Assembly: GCA_009697105.1 (NCBI GenBank)
Contig: SIAQ01000034.1
Location: forward strand, 1-44,753
Direction: 5' to 3'
Origin: Gemmataceae bacterium
GTDB lineage: Bacteria > Planctomycetota > Planctomycetia > Gemmatales > Gemmataceae
DNA: 44,753 bases
In this document: piece by piece, positions 23,288 through 31,873 of the stretch
Layout of the letters: every line of letters starts with the position of its first letter
Position numbering within the stretch: the first letter of the stretch is position 1
The notes under the pieces: model-generated
The model's database searches: none
What the model was told of the DNA's origin: nothing
The model's input: the letters and a program-made list of their open reading frames with translations, nothing else
Program-made: the position numbers and the translations under genes

Positions 23288-25879
23288 ATGGCGACACGAC
23301 CCTTACGGACATTCACGGTGTTGCCCAACCTACCCAGCGAGCTACAAGGCCTCCAGCACATATCCTACAACCTGTGGTGGTGTTGGGATCACGACGCGAT
23401 CTCCCTATTCCGGCGGATCGACGAAGCGAAGTTCGAGCAAGTCGAGCATAGCCCCGTCAAACTGCTCGCAACCATCGGTCAAGATCGGCTTGACCAGTTG
23501 CGCGATGACGAAGGCTTCATGGCCCATCTCAATCGTGTCTCGGAATCGCTGAAGCGCTATCTCACGGCGTCGACCTGGTTTCACGAAACCTACATCAAAA
23601 AAGACGAACAGCCGGAAGTCGCCCTTGATCGCTATCGCATCGCCTATTTCTCTGCGGAATTTGGGCTGCATGAGAGCGTGCCGATTTACTCCGGCGGTCT
23701 CGGGCTGTTGGCGGGCGATCATCTGAAATCCGCGTCGGACCTTGGCTTGCCGTTGACGGGCGTTGGGTTGATGTACCGCGAGGGTTATTTCCGCCAATAC
23801 CTCAACGTCGATGGTTGGCAGCAAGAACGTTATCCGGAGAACGACTTCTTCAACCTGCCGCTCGTCGCTCAATGCAAGCCTGATGGCTCGCCGTTGTTGG
23901 TGAGCGTCGCACTGCCTGGGCGGGACGTTTGGATTCGCATTTGGCATTTACAGGTCGGTCGTGTGCCGTTGTATCTGCTGGATACGAACATTTCGCAGAA
24001 CAACCCAGATGATCGTCAGATCACCGCGCGGCTGTACGGCGGCGACCACGATATGCGCATCCGCCAAGAGATGGTGCTCGGCGTCGGCGGCATCCGCGCG
24101 TTGCGTGCGCTGGGCAAGATGCCGTCCGTCTGCCATATGAACGAAGGTCACTCGGCGTTTAGCGGCCTGGAGCGCATTCGGCTGATGATGGAAGAGCACG
24201 GCCTGGATTTCGCCGCCGCCCGCGAGGCCGTCGCTGCGGGAACGTGCTTTACGACACATACGCCCGTGCCCGCGGGTAACGACGTGTTTGCCCCTCAACT
24301 TCTGCAGCATTACTTCTCAAGTTATTTGGCGAGCCTGCAGATAAGCTGGGATGACTTCATCGGTTTGGGTCGCCAGAATTCCCGCGATCAGAACGAGCCG
24401 TTCTGCATGACCGTGCTCGCTATCCGCCTTTCCAACATCAGCAACGGCGTGAGCAAGCTGCATGGCCGGGTCTCACGCAATATGTGGAATGCGATCTACC
24501 CGAACCTGCCCGAGAACGAAATCCCAATCACCTCCATCACAAACGGCGTGCATACGCGCACCTGGATGGCGGCGGATTTTTCACTGCTCTATGACCGCTA
24601 CCTCGGCACGAACTGGGAACAACGTCCGACCGATCACTCGATCTGGAAAAAAGTCGACAACATCCCCAACGCCGAGCTCTGGCGCACCCACGAACGCCGC
24701 CGCGAACGGCTCGTCGTCTTCGCGAGGCAGCGCCTGCACGCCCAGCTCGAACGTCGCGGCGCCACGCCGTCTGAAATCGCGAGGGCCGACGAGGTGCTCG
24801 ATCCCGAAGCGCTGACCATCGGCTTCGCCCGCCGATTCGCCACCTACAAGCGCGGTACGCTGATCTTCCGCAACATCGAACGCCTGGCGGCGATTCTCAA
24901 CAACAAAGATCGCCCGGTGCAGATTATTTTCGCCGGCAAAGCGCATCCGCGTGATCACGGCGGCAAAGAGCTAATCGCCGAAATCGTCCACGTCTGCCGA
25001 CGCCCCGAGTTCCGCCGACGCATGGTCTTCCTCGAAGATTATGACATCAACGTCGCCCGATTCCTTGTCCAGGGCGTTGACGTTTGGCTCAACAACCCGC
25101 GTCGGCCTCTCGAAGCCTCCGGCACGAGCGGCATGAAAGTCTGCGTCAACGGCGGCCTTAACCTTTCCGTCCTCGACGGCTGGTGGTGCGAAGCCTACAC
25201 CGGCGACAACGGCTGGGCCATCGGCGCCGGCGAAGAATATTCCGACAACGACCGCACCTATCAAGACGATGTCGAAAGCCGAGCGATCTACGACATCCTC
25301 GAACAGGAGATCGTGCCGCTGTACTACAATCGAACCGCCGACGGTTTGCCGCGCGGTTGGATCAATTACATGAAGAACACGATCAAGACGGTCTGCCCGA
25401 TGTTCAACACGCATCGTATGGTGGAGGAATACACCAAGGTCAGCTACGTCCCGTCCGCGCTGCGGTTTTCGCATCTCGCCGGTGCGAATCTCAAGTCAGC
25501 GACCGATCTGTCGAATTGGCGGCGGAAGCTGGTGCGCGAATGGCCTCAAGTTCGCGTCGAGAATATCGACGCCAACGGCAAAGACGCGATGCACGTCGGT
25601 GCTGAGTTCGACATTACCGCCCGTATTCATCTTGGCGGTCTCAGCCCAGACAACGTCGAAGTGCAACTCTTCCACGGCATCATCGACAATGCCGGCGAGA
25701 TTCCGCAGCCCGCCACCATCGCCATGATCGCCAATGCCGACCGTACCGGCGCGACCTGGAGCTACAAAGGCAAAATCCGCTGCCAATCGAGCGGCCAATA
25801 CGGCTACACGGTGCGTGTCTTGCCGTTCCACACGAACCTCGGTAACGCCTTTGAACCGGGCCTAGTCTGTTGGGGATAG
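23288..25879 (+). CDS. glgP: Alpha-glucan (glycogen/maltodextrin) phosphorylase
   Basis: 863 residues, matching the short-form glucan phosphorylase group (TIGR02094, N-terminal DUF3417) rather than the E. coli GlgP/MalP form. N-terminal LQHISYNLWWCWDHDA, then IAYFSAEFGLHESVPIYSGG, LGLLAGDHLKSASDLG, CHMNEGHSAFSGLERI, ITNGVHTRTWMA, and FARRFATYKRGTL. The pyridoxal-phosphate lysine is near residue 616 in SGTSGMKVCVNGGLNLSVLD. It releases glucose-1-phosphate from storage glucan in the cytosol. Residues 760-863 form a beta-rich C-terminal extension typical of this group. The ATG is preceded by GGAGAGG at 23271-23277. Confidence 0.94.
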   Translation: MATRPLRTFTVLPNLPSELQGLQHISYNLWWCWDHDAISLFRRIDEAKFEQVEHSPVKLLATIGQDRLDQLRDDEGFMAHLNRVSESLKRYLTASTWFHETYIKKDEQPEVALDRYRIAYFSAEFGLHESVPIYSGGLGLLAGDHLKSASDLGLPLTGVGLMYREGYFRQYLNVDGWQQERYPENDFFNLPLVAQCKPDGSPLLVSVALPGRDVWIRIWHLQVGRVPLYLLDTNISQNNPDDRQITARLYGGDHDMRIRQEMVLGVGGIRALRALGKMPSVCHMNEGHSAFSGLERIRLMMEEHGLDFAAAREAVAAGTCFTTHTPVPAGNDVFAPQLLQHYFSSYLASLQISWDDFIGLGRQNSRDQNEPFCMTVLAIRLSNISNGVSKLHGRVSRNMWNAIYPNLPENEIPITSITNGVHTRTWMAADFSLLYDRYLGTNWEQRPTDHSIWKKVDNIPNAELWRTHERRRERLVVFARQRLHAQLERRGATPSEIARADEVLDPEALTIGFARRFATYKRGTLIFRNIERLAAILNNKDRPVQIIFAGKAHPRDHGGKELIAEIVHVCRRPEFRRRMVFLEDYDINVARFLVQGVDVWLNNPRRPLEASGTSGMKVCVNGGLNLSVLDGWWCEAYTGDNGWAIGAGEEYSDNDRTYQDDVESRAIYDILEQEIVPLYYNRTADGLPRGWINYMKNTIKTVCPMFNTHRMVEEYTKVSYVPSALRFSHLAGANLKSATDLSNWRRKLVREWPQVRVENIDANGKDAMHVGAEFDITARIHLGGLSPDNVEVQLFHGIIDNAGEIPQPATIAMIANADRTGATWSYKGKIRCQSSGQYGYTVRVLPFHTNLGNAFEPGLVCWG

Positions 25880-25884
25880 GCGTA

Positions 25885-25937
25885 TGCATCGTCCGAGCCT
25901 GAGCGCCCTTCGCCGGCGCTCAGGCTCGGACGATGCA
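25885..25937. terminator. Hairpin after glgP (possible terminator)
   Basis: Exact 23-nt arms (TGCATCGTCCGAGCCTGAGC... at 25885-25907 and its complement at 25915-25937) with a 7-nt loop, six bases after the glgP stop. The position and strength suit a transcription terminator, but no U-tract follows, so it could equally be another palindromic repeat. Confidence 0.55.
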
Positions 25938-25970
25938 AGTTATTGCTGACAATCTCGAAAGGAATCAACC

Positions 25971-26255
25971 ATGAGCGAAACAAAAGGTAAGGGCAATTAC
26001 AGCACTTACCAGCAAAAAATCATCAAGCGCTACTACGACAATGCCGACTCGATCGGCTTGCAGCGTCTTTCCGAACTCGTCGGCGAGATCTATCTCGCCG
26101 AAGGCAAGAAGAAGCAAGACAAAGCCTGGGAAGCCGCCGACAACGCCATGCAGAAGCTAGGAGTTGCGGCGTCGCGCATCGAGCATCTGTTGCAGAAGCG
26201 CGACCCGACCCTCGTCGCAGAGCTGGTGCGCGAGCTGACAGGAAAGCAGGACTGA
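25971..26255 (+). CDS. Small conserved helical protein, hypothetical
   Basis: 94 residues, almost wholly alpha-helical and charged: GNYSTYQQKIIKRYYDNADS, then IGLQRLSELVGEIYLAEGKK, KKQDKAWEAADNAMQKLGV and RIEHLLQKRDPTLVAELV. It resembles a small protein I associate with planctomycete genomes, but I cannot name a domain. Ribosome site GAAAGGA at 25957-25963. It lies behind glgP, separated by the hairpin. Nothing in the sequence indicates a function. Confidence 0.65.
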   Translation: MSETKGKGNYSTYQQKIIKRYYDNADSIGLQRLSELVGEIYLAEGKKKQDKAWEAADNAMQKLGVAASRIEHLLQKRDPTLVAELVRELTGKQD

Positions 26256-26381
26256 AAGCGCGTGATTGATGCGGGGTAATGCCCAGGTCTCCGAGATTTT
26301 CACGCTCGAAGGGCGCGACAAAGCCAATTCGCAGGGGAGCGCTGTCGTTTCGCGCTCCGCTGCGAGTCGCGGTAGAACACG

Positions 26382-27668
26382 TCACACTCGCGGTTCCCAA
26401 CCCTTTTGATATTCGCGCGACCAGAATTGCGTCGCCGGTTTGTCGTTGACGATGCTGCCGTCTTTGGCGTTGCACTGAATGACGCGGCCGGTGCGCTGAG
26501 CGATGTTGCCGAGGTGGCAGAGTAGGGTGCTCTTGTGGCCGTCTTCGATTTCGCTGTTGAGTCGGCCGCCGTTGCGGATGGTGCCGAGGAAGTTGGTGAA
26601 GTGCGGGCCGTCGCCGCCTTGTACCTTTTCGCGGCGGACTTCCTTGCCAGCGGGGTCGTAGATCGTGTAGCTGGTATCGGACAAAGCTAGCGTGCCGCGT
26701 TCGCCGTGGAAGAGCACGTGGTACGGTCGATTGGCCTGTCGGCTACAGCTGAGGCCTTCCCAGGTAATCTGCTTACGCCCCTCGAACTCGTAGCTGACCA
26801 TATGCGTATCGGGCGTCTCCTGGTCGTCTTCGAAGCGATAACGGCCGCCGGAGGAATGGACGCGCGTTGGATAGTTGACGTCGAGGCCCCAACGGCAGAG
26901 GTCGAGCATGTGGATGCCGTTGTTGCCCAGTTCGCCGTTGCCCCAATGCCAGAACCAGTGCCAATTGTAATGGAGATAGTTGGTGCGGAACGGGCGATGC
27001 GGCGCCGGGCCTTCCCAGAGTTCGTAGTTGAGGTCCTTCGGCACGCCGGCCTCTTTACCTCGGCCAATGGTCGGGCGATTGGATTGATACCAGCTTTGGG
27101 CCAGATAGACGCGGCCGATGGCACCCTTGTGCAACTCATCCATGCAGGCGATGACGCCGGCGTAGCTGCGGCGCTGATTGCCCATCTGCACGCGGCGGTT
27201 GTGTTTGCGTGCGGATTGCACCATCAACTCGCCTTCGCGCGGATTGTGGCTACACGGCTTTTCGACGTAAACGTGTTTGCCCGCCGCACAGCCGAGGATG
27301 GCCGCCGGGGCATGCCAATGATTGCAGGTGGCGACGACGAGGATGTCAACGGTCTTTTCGTCGAGGATGCGGCGGAAATCGGTCACGGAGCGAGGAGCGG
27401 CCCGACCAGTCGCCTTGGCGACCGCCGCCGCGGCGCGTTCGGCGCGGCCTTGATCCGCGTCGCAGACGATCGACACTTCGACGTTCGGTTGGCCGGCGAA
27501 CGCCGTTGCCAAATAGGTTCCGCGGCCGCCAGTGCCCATAACGCCGACGACGAGCCGGGTGTTGGCGCCGTTGGGTTGAGCCGCGGCACTGGTTTGGTTC
27601 AGCGCGAGCGCGCCAGTCGCAGTCGCCGCGACCGTCACCATTTCACGGCGATTGAGTAGGATGGTCAT
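26382..27668 (-). CDS. Tat-exported Gfo/Idh/MocA family oxidoreductase
   Basis: 428 residues with a twin-arginine signal (LNRREMVTVAATATGALAL, residues 5-23, likely cut after AAA near 30). The Rossmann domain starts VVGVMGTGGRGTYLA; the catalytic EKP motif is in KHVYVEKPCSHNP, and the alpha/beta domain carries WHWFWHWGNGELGNNGIHML with the conserved His. Planctomycetes hold dozens of such secreted oxidoreductases, thought to act on sugars, glycosides or polyols with bound NAD(P). Substrate not predictable. It is minus-strand, with cobA-hemD upstream on the same strand, 32 bp apart. Confidence 0.9.
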   Translation of the reverse strand: MTILLNRREMVTVAATATGALALNQTSAAAQPNGANTRLVVGVMGTGGRGTYLATAFAGQPNVEVSIVCDADQGRAERAAAAVAKATGRAAPRSVTDFRRILDEKTVDILVVATCNHWHAPAAILGCAAGKHVYVEKPCSHNPREGELMVQSARKHNRRVQMGNQRRSYAGVIACMDELHKGAIGRVYLAQSWYQSNRPTIGRGKEAGVPKDLNYELWEGPAPHRPFRTNYLHYNWHWFWHWGNGELGNNGIHMLDLCRWGLDVNYPTRVHSSGGRYRFEDDQETPDTHMVSYEFEGRKQITWEGLSCSRQANRPYHVLFHGERGTLALSDTSYTIYDPAGKEVRREKVQGGDGPHFTNFLGTIRNGGRLNSEIEDGHKSTLLCHLGNIAQRTGRVIQCNAKDGSIVNDKPATQFWSREYQKGWEPRV

Positions 27669-27700
27669 TGCGAATTCTCCGAGGAGAGGTTGTAATTGAG

Positions 27701-29284
27701 TTACGTCATCCTATCCGATTGTTTGCGGAACGGGGAGGAAAATGTGCTGGTATTTTCTGATTGCGTTGAAACAAGTCCGACCACGGCATCGATGACCCCG
27801 TCGCTCGTCGCCTCTGTCGCTTCGGCGGTGATTGGAAAACCGAGCGTGCGGATGTCGGCCGATGTCACGCTGCTGATACTGACGAGCTTGATCTCGCCCA
27901 AATGTATGCGCTGCTGACAGGTTTCATCGAGCTGACTCAGGAATCCCTTGGCGATGTTGGAACTCGTCAGTGTGACGAACTCGATCTCGCCGCGGCGTAG
28001 GGCGTTCATCACCTCTTCGTCGGTTTCGATGACATCGATCTGCGAATAAACCGCGATTTGCTCGACCGTACAAACCACGCTAAGTTGCTGCCTCAGTACG
28101 TCACGACCACGATCCGCGCGGGCCAAGAGCACGCGCTGGCCTGGCCGGATTTTCGTGAGCAGTGCGGCGGCCAAATCCTCCGACTGATACCGCGTCGGCA
28201 CGAGGTCCGGTGTCAAGCGGTACTCGCGCAACGTGTCCGCTGTGCGCGGGCCGATCGTCGCAAGCTGCAAATGGCCCAGGGCACGCAGATCTCTGCCGGT
28301 TTGCTGAAGGCGGCCGAGAAACGCATGCACCCCATTAGCGCTGGTAAACACTAGCCAATCGTAGGCGAGCAGATTGTGAATGGCGTCATCGACGGGTTTC
28401 CAGTTGGCTGGCTCGCGCACCTCGACGATGGGTAAGAGGAACGGCACGGCGCCGAGATCGATCAAACGGTCGATCATGCCGCGCGCCTGATGCCTTGGCC
28501 GAGTGACCAAGACTCGACGGCCGAACAGCGGGCGACGTTCAAACCAGGCGAGGTCGTCGCGCCGGGCGACGACGGGACCGACGATGATGAGCGCCGGCGC
28601 GGTGAATCCTTCCTCGCGCGTCCGGCGCGGCAGGTCGGCGAGCGTCGTCACGAGCGTCCGCTGGATGCCGAGCGTGGCGTTCTGCACGACGGCTGTCGGT
28701 GTCGCGGGATCCTTGCCTTCGGAAAGAAGTGAGGCGACGATTCTTTCGATGCGTGACATACCCATGTAAAGCACGAGCGTACCGGGAAAACGCGCCAGGG
28801 CATGCCAATCGAGCATGCTTTCGGGTTTGTTGGGATTTTCATGACCGGTAACAAAGGCGACAGCGCTGGCACAGGCGCGATGCGTTAGCGAGATACCTGC
28901 GAACGCGGCAGCGCCGAGCGCGGCGGTGACGCCCGGCACGATCTCGAATGGGATGCCGGCTTTCGCCAAAACCTCGGCCTCTTCCGCACCGCGACCGAAG
29001 ATACACGGATCGCCGCCTTTGAGCCTCACGACGCGTTTGCCCGCCAGGGCGGCGGCGATCATCGTCTCGTGAATCGGCACAATACGTTCGTCATGGCTTG
29101 GCCCCAGTTCCGCGACGCAGCGTCTCTCGGCACGCGCCGGCGCGAAATCCAACAACCACGGCGAAACGAGCTTGTCGTACAGCACCAAGTCAGCCTGGCG
29201 TAGACACTCCGCAGCGCGCAGCGTCAACAACCCCGGATAACCAGGGCCGGCGCCGACCAAATATACTGTTGGGATCTTTGGCAT
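27701..29284 (-). CDS. cobA-hemD: Fused uroporphyrinogen-III C-methyltransferase / uroporphyrinogen-III synthase (CobA-HemD)
   Basis: 527 residues. The N-terminal 240 residues are SUMT: VYLVGAGPGYPGLLTLRAAE, ADLVLYDKLVSP, VRLKGGDPCIFGRGAEEAE, GIPFEIVPGVTAALGAAAFA, PGTLVLYMGM and a QNATLGIQRT block. From about residue 255 a HemD domain follows (FGRRVLVTRPRHQARGM, YDWLVFTSANGVHAFL, ATIGPRTADTL, VTLTSSNIAKGF). HemD closes hydroxymethylbilane to uroporphyrinogen III, and SUMT methylates it towards precorrin-2 for siroheme or B12. Such fusions are known in Firmicutes and Planctomycetes. No other haem gene is in the window. Confidence 0.95.
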   Translation of the reverse strand: MPKIPTVYLVGAGPGYPGLLTLRAAECLRQADLVLYDKLVSPWLLDFAPARAERRCVAELGPSHDERIVPIHETMIAAALAGKRVVRLKGGDPCIFGRGAEEAEVLAKAGIPFEIVPGVTAALGAAAFAGISLTHRACASAVAFVTGHENPNKPESMLDWHALARFPGTLVLYMGMSRIERIVASLLSEGKDPATPTAVVQNATLGIQRTLVTTLADLPRRTREEGFTAPALIIVGPVVARRDDLAWFERRPLFGRRVLVTRPRHQARGMIDRLIDLGAVPFLLPIVEVREPANWKPVDDAIHNLLAYDWLVFTSANGVHAFLGRLQQTGRDLRALGHLQLATIGPRTADTLREYRLTPDLVPTRYQSEDLAAALLTKIRPGQRVLLARADRGRDVLRQQLSVVCTVEQIAVYSQIDVIETDEEVMNALRRGEIEFVTLTSSNIAKGFLSQLDETCQQRIHLGEIKLVSISSVTSADIRTLGFPITAEATEATSDGVIDAVVGLVSTQSENTSTFSSPFRKQSDRMT

Positions 29285-29533
29285 GATATTATGGTTGAAC
29301 GAATGATGCCTCGTTTTGTTGTGTTCCGCTTGCGGCTTAGTGCTCGGAATATCTCATTCGGTTCATTGTACAATACCATGAGCCCAGAGGTTCGGAGTAC
29401 CTCACCGCTGGGCTTACAGATCTCTTTTTTTGTTTCTTTGAATTTGATTCGTATTTCGAGTTTCGGTTTTTGGATTTACTTTCATATGATTTTGGGAAAG
29501 GATAATCGACACGTCTATCGTCGAAGGATCGTC
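29285..29533. promoter_or_regulatory. AT-rich divergent region upstream of the thioesterase/TolQR-like operon
   Basis: About 250 bp between the divergent cobA-hemD and thioesterase starts. It contains a half copy of the TTCCGCTTGCGGCTTAG repeat (29324-29349) and a possible hairpin with arms AGCCCAG (29381-29387) and CTGGGCT (29408-29414), followed by a T-rich stretch (CTCTTTTTTTG at about 29422). The low GC of 29415-29510 stands out and suits a promoter region, but I cannot fix -35/-10 boxes. Confidence 0.4.
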
Positions 29534-29923
29534 ATGGTCAGCGGTGAGATTCAAATTCGCGTTCGCTATGCCGAGACGGATCGCATGGGGCTACTGCACC
29601 ATGCCAACTATCTGGTATACTTTGAACAGGGGCGCACCGAGTTGCTCCGCGACCAGGGCTTTACGTATCGCGATATCGAGGACCAGGGGTTCTACCTCGT
29701 TCTGACGAAAATCCAAGTCCGCTACAAAAGCCCCGCGTACTACGACGACCTCCTGACTCTGCGAACGACCGTCGTGCGGACGACGCTGGTCAAGATCGAA
29801 CACAGCTATGAATTGATGCGCGACGGCGTCGTCCTTGCCGATGGCGAATCGACGCTCGGGTGCGTCGATGCCAATGGGAAAATTCAAGTGTTGCCGGAAA
29901 GCCTCGGCGGCAAGCCCGTTTAG
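29534..29923 (+). CDS. ybgC: YbgC-like acyl-CoA thioesterase (4HBT fold)
   Basis: 129 residues from ATG 29534, with AAGGA five bases upstream; the longer upstream frame is not protein-like. Hot-dog fold 4HBT: VRYAETDRMGLLHHANYLVY contains the catalytic Asp16 of the D-x-x-G-x-x-H-x-x-xY motif, followed by FEQGRTELLRDQG, VRYKSPAYYDD and VKIEHSYEL. In Proteobacteria ybgC is the first gene of the tol-pal operon; here it also precedes a TolQ/TolR-like pair. The enzyme hydrolyses acyl-CoA thioesters and is linked to phospholipid metabolism. Its TAG stop lies inside a palindrome (29918-30006). Confidence 0.9.
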   Translation: MVSGEIQIRVRYAETDRMGLLHHANYLVYFEQGRTELLRDQGFTYRDIEDQGFYLVLTKIQVRYKSPAYYDDLLTLRTTVVRTTLVKIEHSYELMRDGVVLADGESTLGCVDANGKIQVLPESLGGKPV

Positions 29924-30006
29924 CCGTTCGCTTTTGGCGAGCGCGGACGTGGCGTTTCGATGGAATGGGCATTGCGTTCGCGCTCGCCAAAGGCGACCGG
30001 CTAAAC
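29918..30006. repeat. Palindrome, GTTTAGCCGCTCGCC family (copy 3)
   Basis: Starts GTTTAGCCGTTCGCTTTTGG at 29918 (containing the ybgC stop codon) and ends GGCGACCGGCTAAAC at 30006; more diverged than other copies, with a spacer of about 37 nt. It lies within what seems to be an operon. Confidence 0.8.
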
Positions 30007-30033
30007 CAAAACTTTGGAACAGGAAGCAATATC

Positions 30034-30543
30034 GTGCGTCCACTACTGATTCGCCTGTTCATGCCGATATTACTCTGTTCGCTGCCGAACTTGGCGGCGG
30101 CGCTGGTGCTCATCTGCGTGCCGCGCACCGCTCTCGAATATTTCGCGAAAAATTTCTCGCTGATGGACGCCCTGATCGTTGGCGGTGGGAGCTGTCTGTA
30201 CAGCATGCAAATGGTGCTCTGCTTCAAATCGCTGCGCTGGAACGGCACGAGCTTCGACGACGGGGCGGACCGCTGGCTTATGAACCTCGCTCAGGCAGCG
30301 GAATGGTTCCCGATGCTCGGCCTCATCGGCACGGTCACGGGCATCCTCGAGGCGTTCTCCAAACACGGCGGCACCGGCTCGATCCAGCCTGCTGTCATCG
30401 CCCCGGCCATCACTGCGACTGGCGCCGGGCTGTTCATGGCCCTCATCAATATTCTGCCGAGCTGGGTCGTCATGCTCGGCCGCGACCTGATCCTCCTGAT
30501 GAGCGGCGTCAAACCGCAGCTGCCGGGAGAGCATCACCCATGA
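30034..30543 (+). CDS. TolQ/ExbB/MotA-like proton channel subunit
   Basis: 169 residues from GTG 30034, chosen because AGGAAG lies seven bases upstream; an ATG at 30061 is the alternative. Hydrophobic helices at about 8-28, 43-63, 92-108 and 120-148. The channel-forming motifs are present: WFPMLGLIGTVTGILEAF (91-108) and AVIAPAITATGAGLFMALIN (120-139), the two transmembrane segments that surround the TolR/ExbD helix in Tol, Exb and Mot complexes. It is shorter than TolQ/ExbB (about 220-240) and has little cytosolic loop. The stop overlaps the ATG of the next gene (ATGA). Confidence 0.82.
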   Translation: MRPLLIRLFMPILLCSLPNLAAALVLICVPRTALEYFAKNFSLMDALIVGGGSCLYSMQMVLCFKSLRWNGTSFDDGADRWLMNLAQAAEWFPMLGLIGTVTGILEAFSKHGGTGSIQPAVIAPAITATGAGLFMALINILPSWVVMLGRDLILLMSGVKPQLPGEHHP

Positions 30544-31112
30544 TGCATATGCCTCGCCGAAACGTGACGCGGTTTTTTATCCCGTTGATCGACGTGCTGA
30601 TCCTGCTGTTCTGCATCTTCCTGTTGATGGAGTTCAACAGCGGCGCGGAAGCCGACATGCAGACCGAGAAAGTCGCCGAGCAAACGGAGACGATGGAAGA
30701 CCTGAGCGGGCAGCTCAATCGCCGAATCAAGGAGCTGCAAAAGTTCGAGGAGCTTCGCCCACAGCTTGTGGAACTGGAGAAGCTGCGCGAGGAGGTCGAT
30801 CGCCTGCGTAATCAGGCCCAGCGGAATATGCAGCAGCAAGCGTACGTTCGGATCATCGATATCAACCCGAAAGACGGATCGATATCGTTTTTCGACGATA
30901 GAAACCCGAAGAATTCGATCGTGCAGGTCGCGAATATCAAATCCGCTCAGGGCCTGATCGATCGGCACAAAGCGGAAGCGGGCAAGCGCGAAATGTACTA
31001 CTACTTCATGTACCCACGCCAGCGCACGATCTATCCGCTGTTCGGGCAGGAGCAGGAATACAAGGTCTGGTTCAAGAACGTCGCGAATTCGCTGGTAAAG
31101 GTGACGCCATGA
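30540..31112 (+). CDS. TolR/ExbD-like protein with coiled coil
   Basis: 190 residues from ATG 30540, overlapping the preceding stop. A single TM (residues 12-30, FFIPLIDVLILLFCIFLLM) contains PLIDV, and the Asp (D18) is the proton-carrying residue conserved in TolR/ExbD. Residues 40-95 form a coiled coil (RIKELQKFEELRPQLVELEK, then LREEVDRLRNQAQRN), which replaces the short linker of TolR. The C-terminal periplasmic part (about 100-190) is beta-rich (YVRIIDINPKDGSISFFDD, YYYFMYPRQRTIYPLFG). Together with the upstream gene it should form a proton-motive-force-driven motor in the inner membrane. Confidence 0.8.
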   Translation: MMHMPRRNVTRFFIPLIDVLILLFCIFLLMEFNSGAEADMQTEKVAEQTETMEDLSGQLNRRIKELQKFEELRPQLVELEKLREEVDRLRNQAQRNMQQQAYVRIIDINPKDGSISFFDDRNPKNSIVQVANIKSAQGLIDRHKAEAGKREMYYYFMYPRQRTIYPLFGQEQEYKVWFKNVANSLVKVTP

Positions 31113-31771
31113 TCTTCGCGCAATCGCTGTTCGATTTCGGTTTGCAGGAAGGAATGCTGTCGATCGTGCGCGCCATCGCGGCGATCGGCGGGGCCATCGT
31201 CGGGTGGTTCGCCGGCGACTTGCTGACACGTCTACTCTACCGTATCTCATTCAAAGGCGCGACGCCCGGATCGCTGCTGCTCGTGGCGAAACTCGGCACC
31301 GCCGCCACGCTTGCCGCCTTGATCTGGGCGTTTCTTCCCATTGGCGGCGGCGGCGGACTCGGCTGGGGACCAGGCAAGGGCGGGCAGCCAGGCAAAGGCT
31401 CAGGCGATGGCGGAGGCAAAGGAACCGGCGCCACCAACGCCGTCAAAACCGATGTCGCCACCAAGGACGAAAAAAAATCCCCTGTCGGTTCCATCAAACT
31501 CGAAGCGATCGAAATCGAAATCATCGACGCCAAACGCTACCAGGACGACGGCAAAGAACGTGTATTTCTCGTCAAACGTACCGAACCCGCATTCGACGAA
31601 GCCGGCCTCGACGACTATCTCAAAACCAACCACACCAAGATCGAAGTCACCCCCGTCCTCACCAGAAACAGCATCGGCATCGGCCGCGACGACAACCCGC
31701 TTAGCAAACTCCTCGCGCTGACCAAGAAATACAACGTGAAAACCCTGCAAACCAAAACGCCAGGAGAGTGA
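31109..31771 (+). CDS. Two-TM membrane protein with Gly-rich linker, unknown family
   Basis: 220 residues; its ATG at 31109 overlaps the previous stop, so it is translationally coupled. TM helices about 16-38 and 53-75 are followed by a Gly/Lys linker (GGGGGLGWGPGKGGQPGKGS at 78-97) and a C-terminal domain (about 120-220) with alternating strands and helices (IEIEIIDAKRYQ, ERVFLVKRTEPAF, NPLSKLLALTKKYNVKTL). The size and topology of that domain recall a second TolR/ExbD periplasmic fold, but I see no diagnostic motif. Not recognised otherwise. Its context gives it a role in the adjoining proton-motor complex. Confidence 0.65.
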   Translation: MIFAQSLFDFGLQEGMLSIVRAIAAIGGAIVGWFAGDLLTRLLYRISFKGATPGSLLLVAKLGTAATLAALIWAFLPIGGGGGLGWGPGKGGQPGKGSGDGGGKGTGATNAVKTDVATKDEKKSPVGSIKLEAIEIEIIDAKRYQDDGKERVFLVKRTEPAFDEAGLDDYLKTNHTKIEVTPVLTRNSIGIGRDDNPLSKLLALTKKYNVKTLQTKTPGE

Positions 31772-31788
31772 CAAGGGACGAGGGCGTC

Positions 31789-31866
31789 GGAGAGTGGCTA
31801 GTGGCTAGCGAAAAAAATCACTGCTCACTCGTCGCTCATCCTTCACCACTAGCCACTAACCACTGA
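31789..31866. repeat. GTGGCTAGTGGCTAG-type inverted repeat
   Basis: AGTGGCTAGTGGCTAG at 31793-31808 and its near-complement CTAGCCACTAACCACTGAC at 31848-31866, in the 102-bp gap between the Gly-linker gene and the GTPase gene. Related in style to 16169-16257. Confidence 0.6.
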
Positions 31867-31873
31867 CAAAGCT

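Noticed and set aside
26706..27659. 317-residue plus-strand ORF opposite the Gfo/Idh oxidoreductase
   Set aside because: Antisense shadow; the minus frame has the Tat signal and EKP motif.
29381..29430. Rho-independent terminator (AGCCCAG/CTGGGCT hairpin plus T-rich run)
   Set aside because: The T-run begins several bases after the stem and there is no gene ending here on the plus strand; kept only as part of the regulatory-region note.
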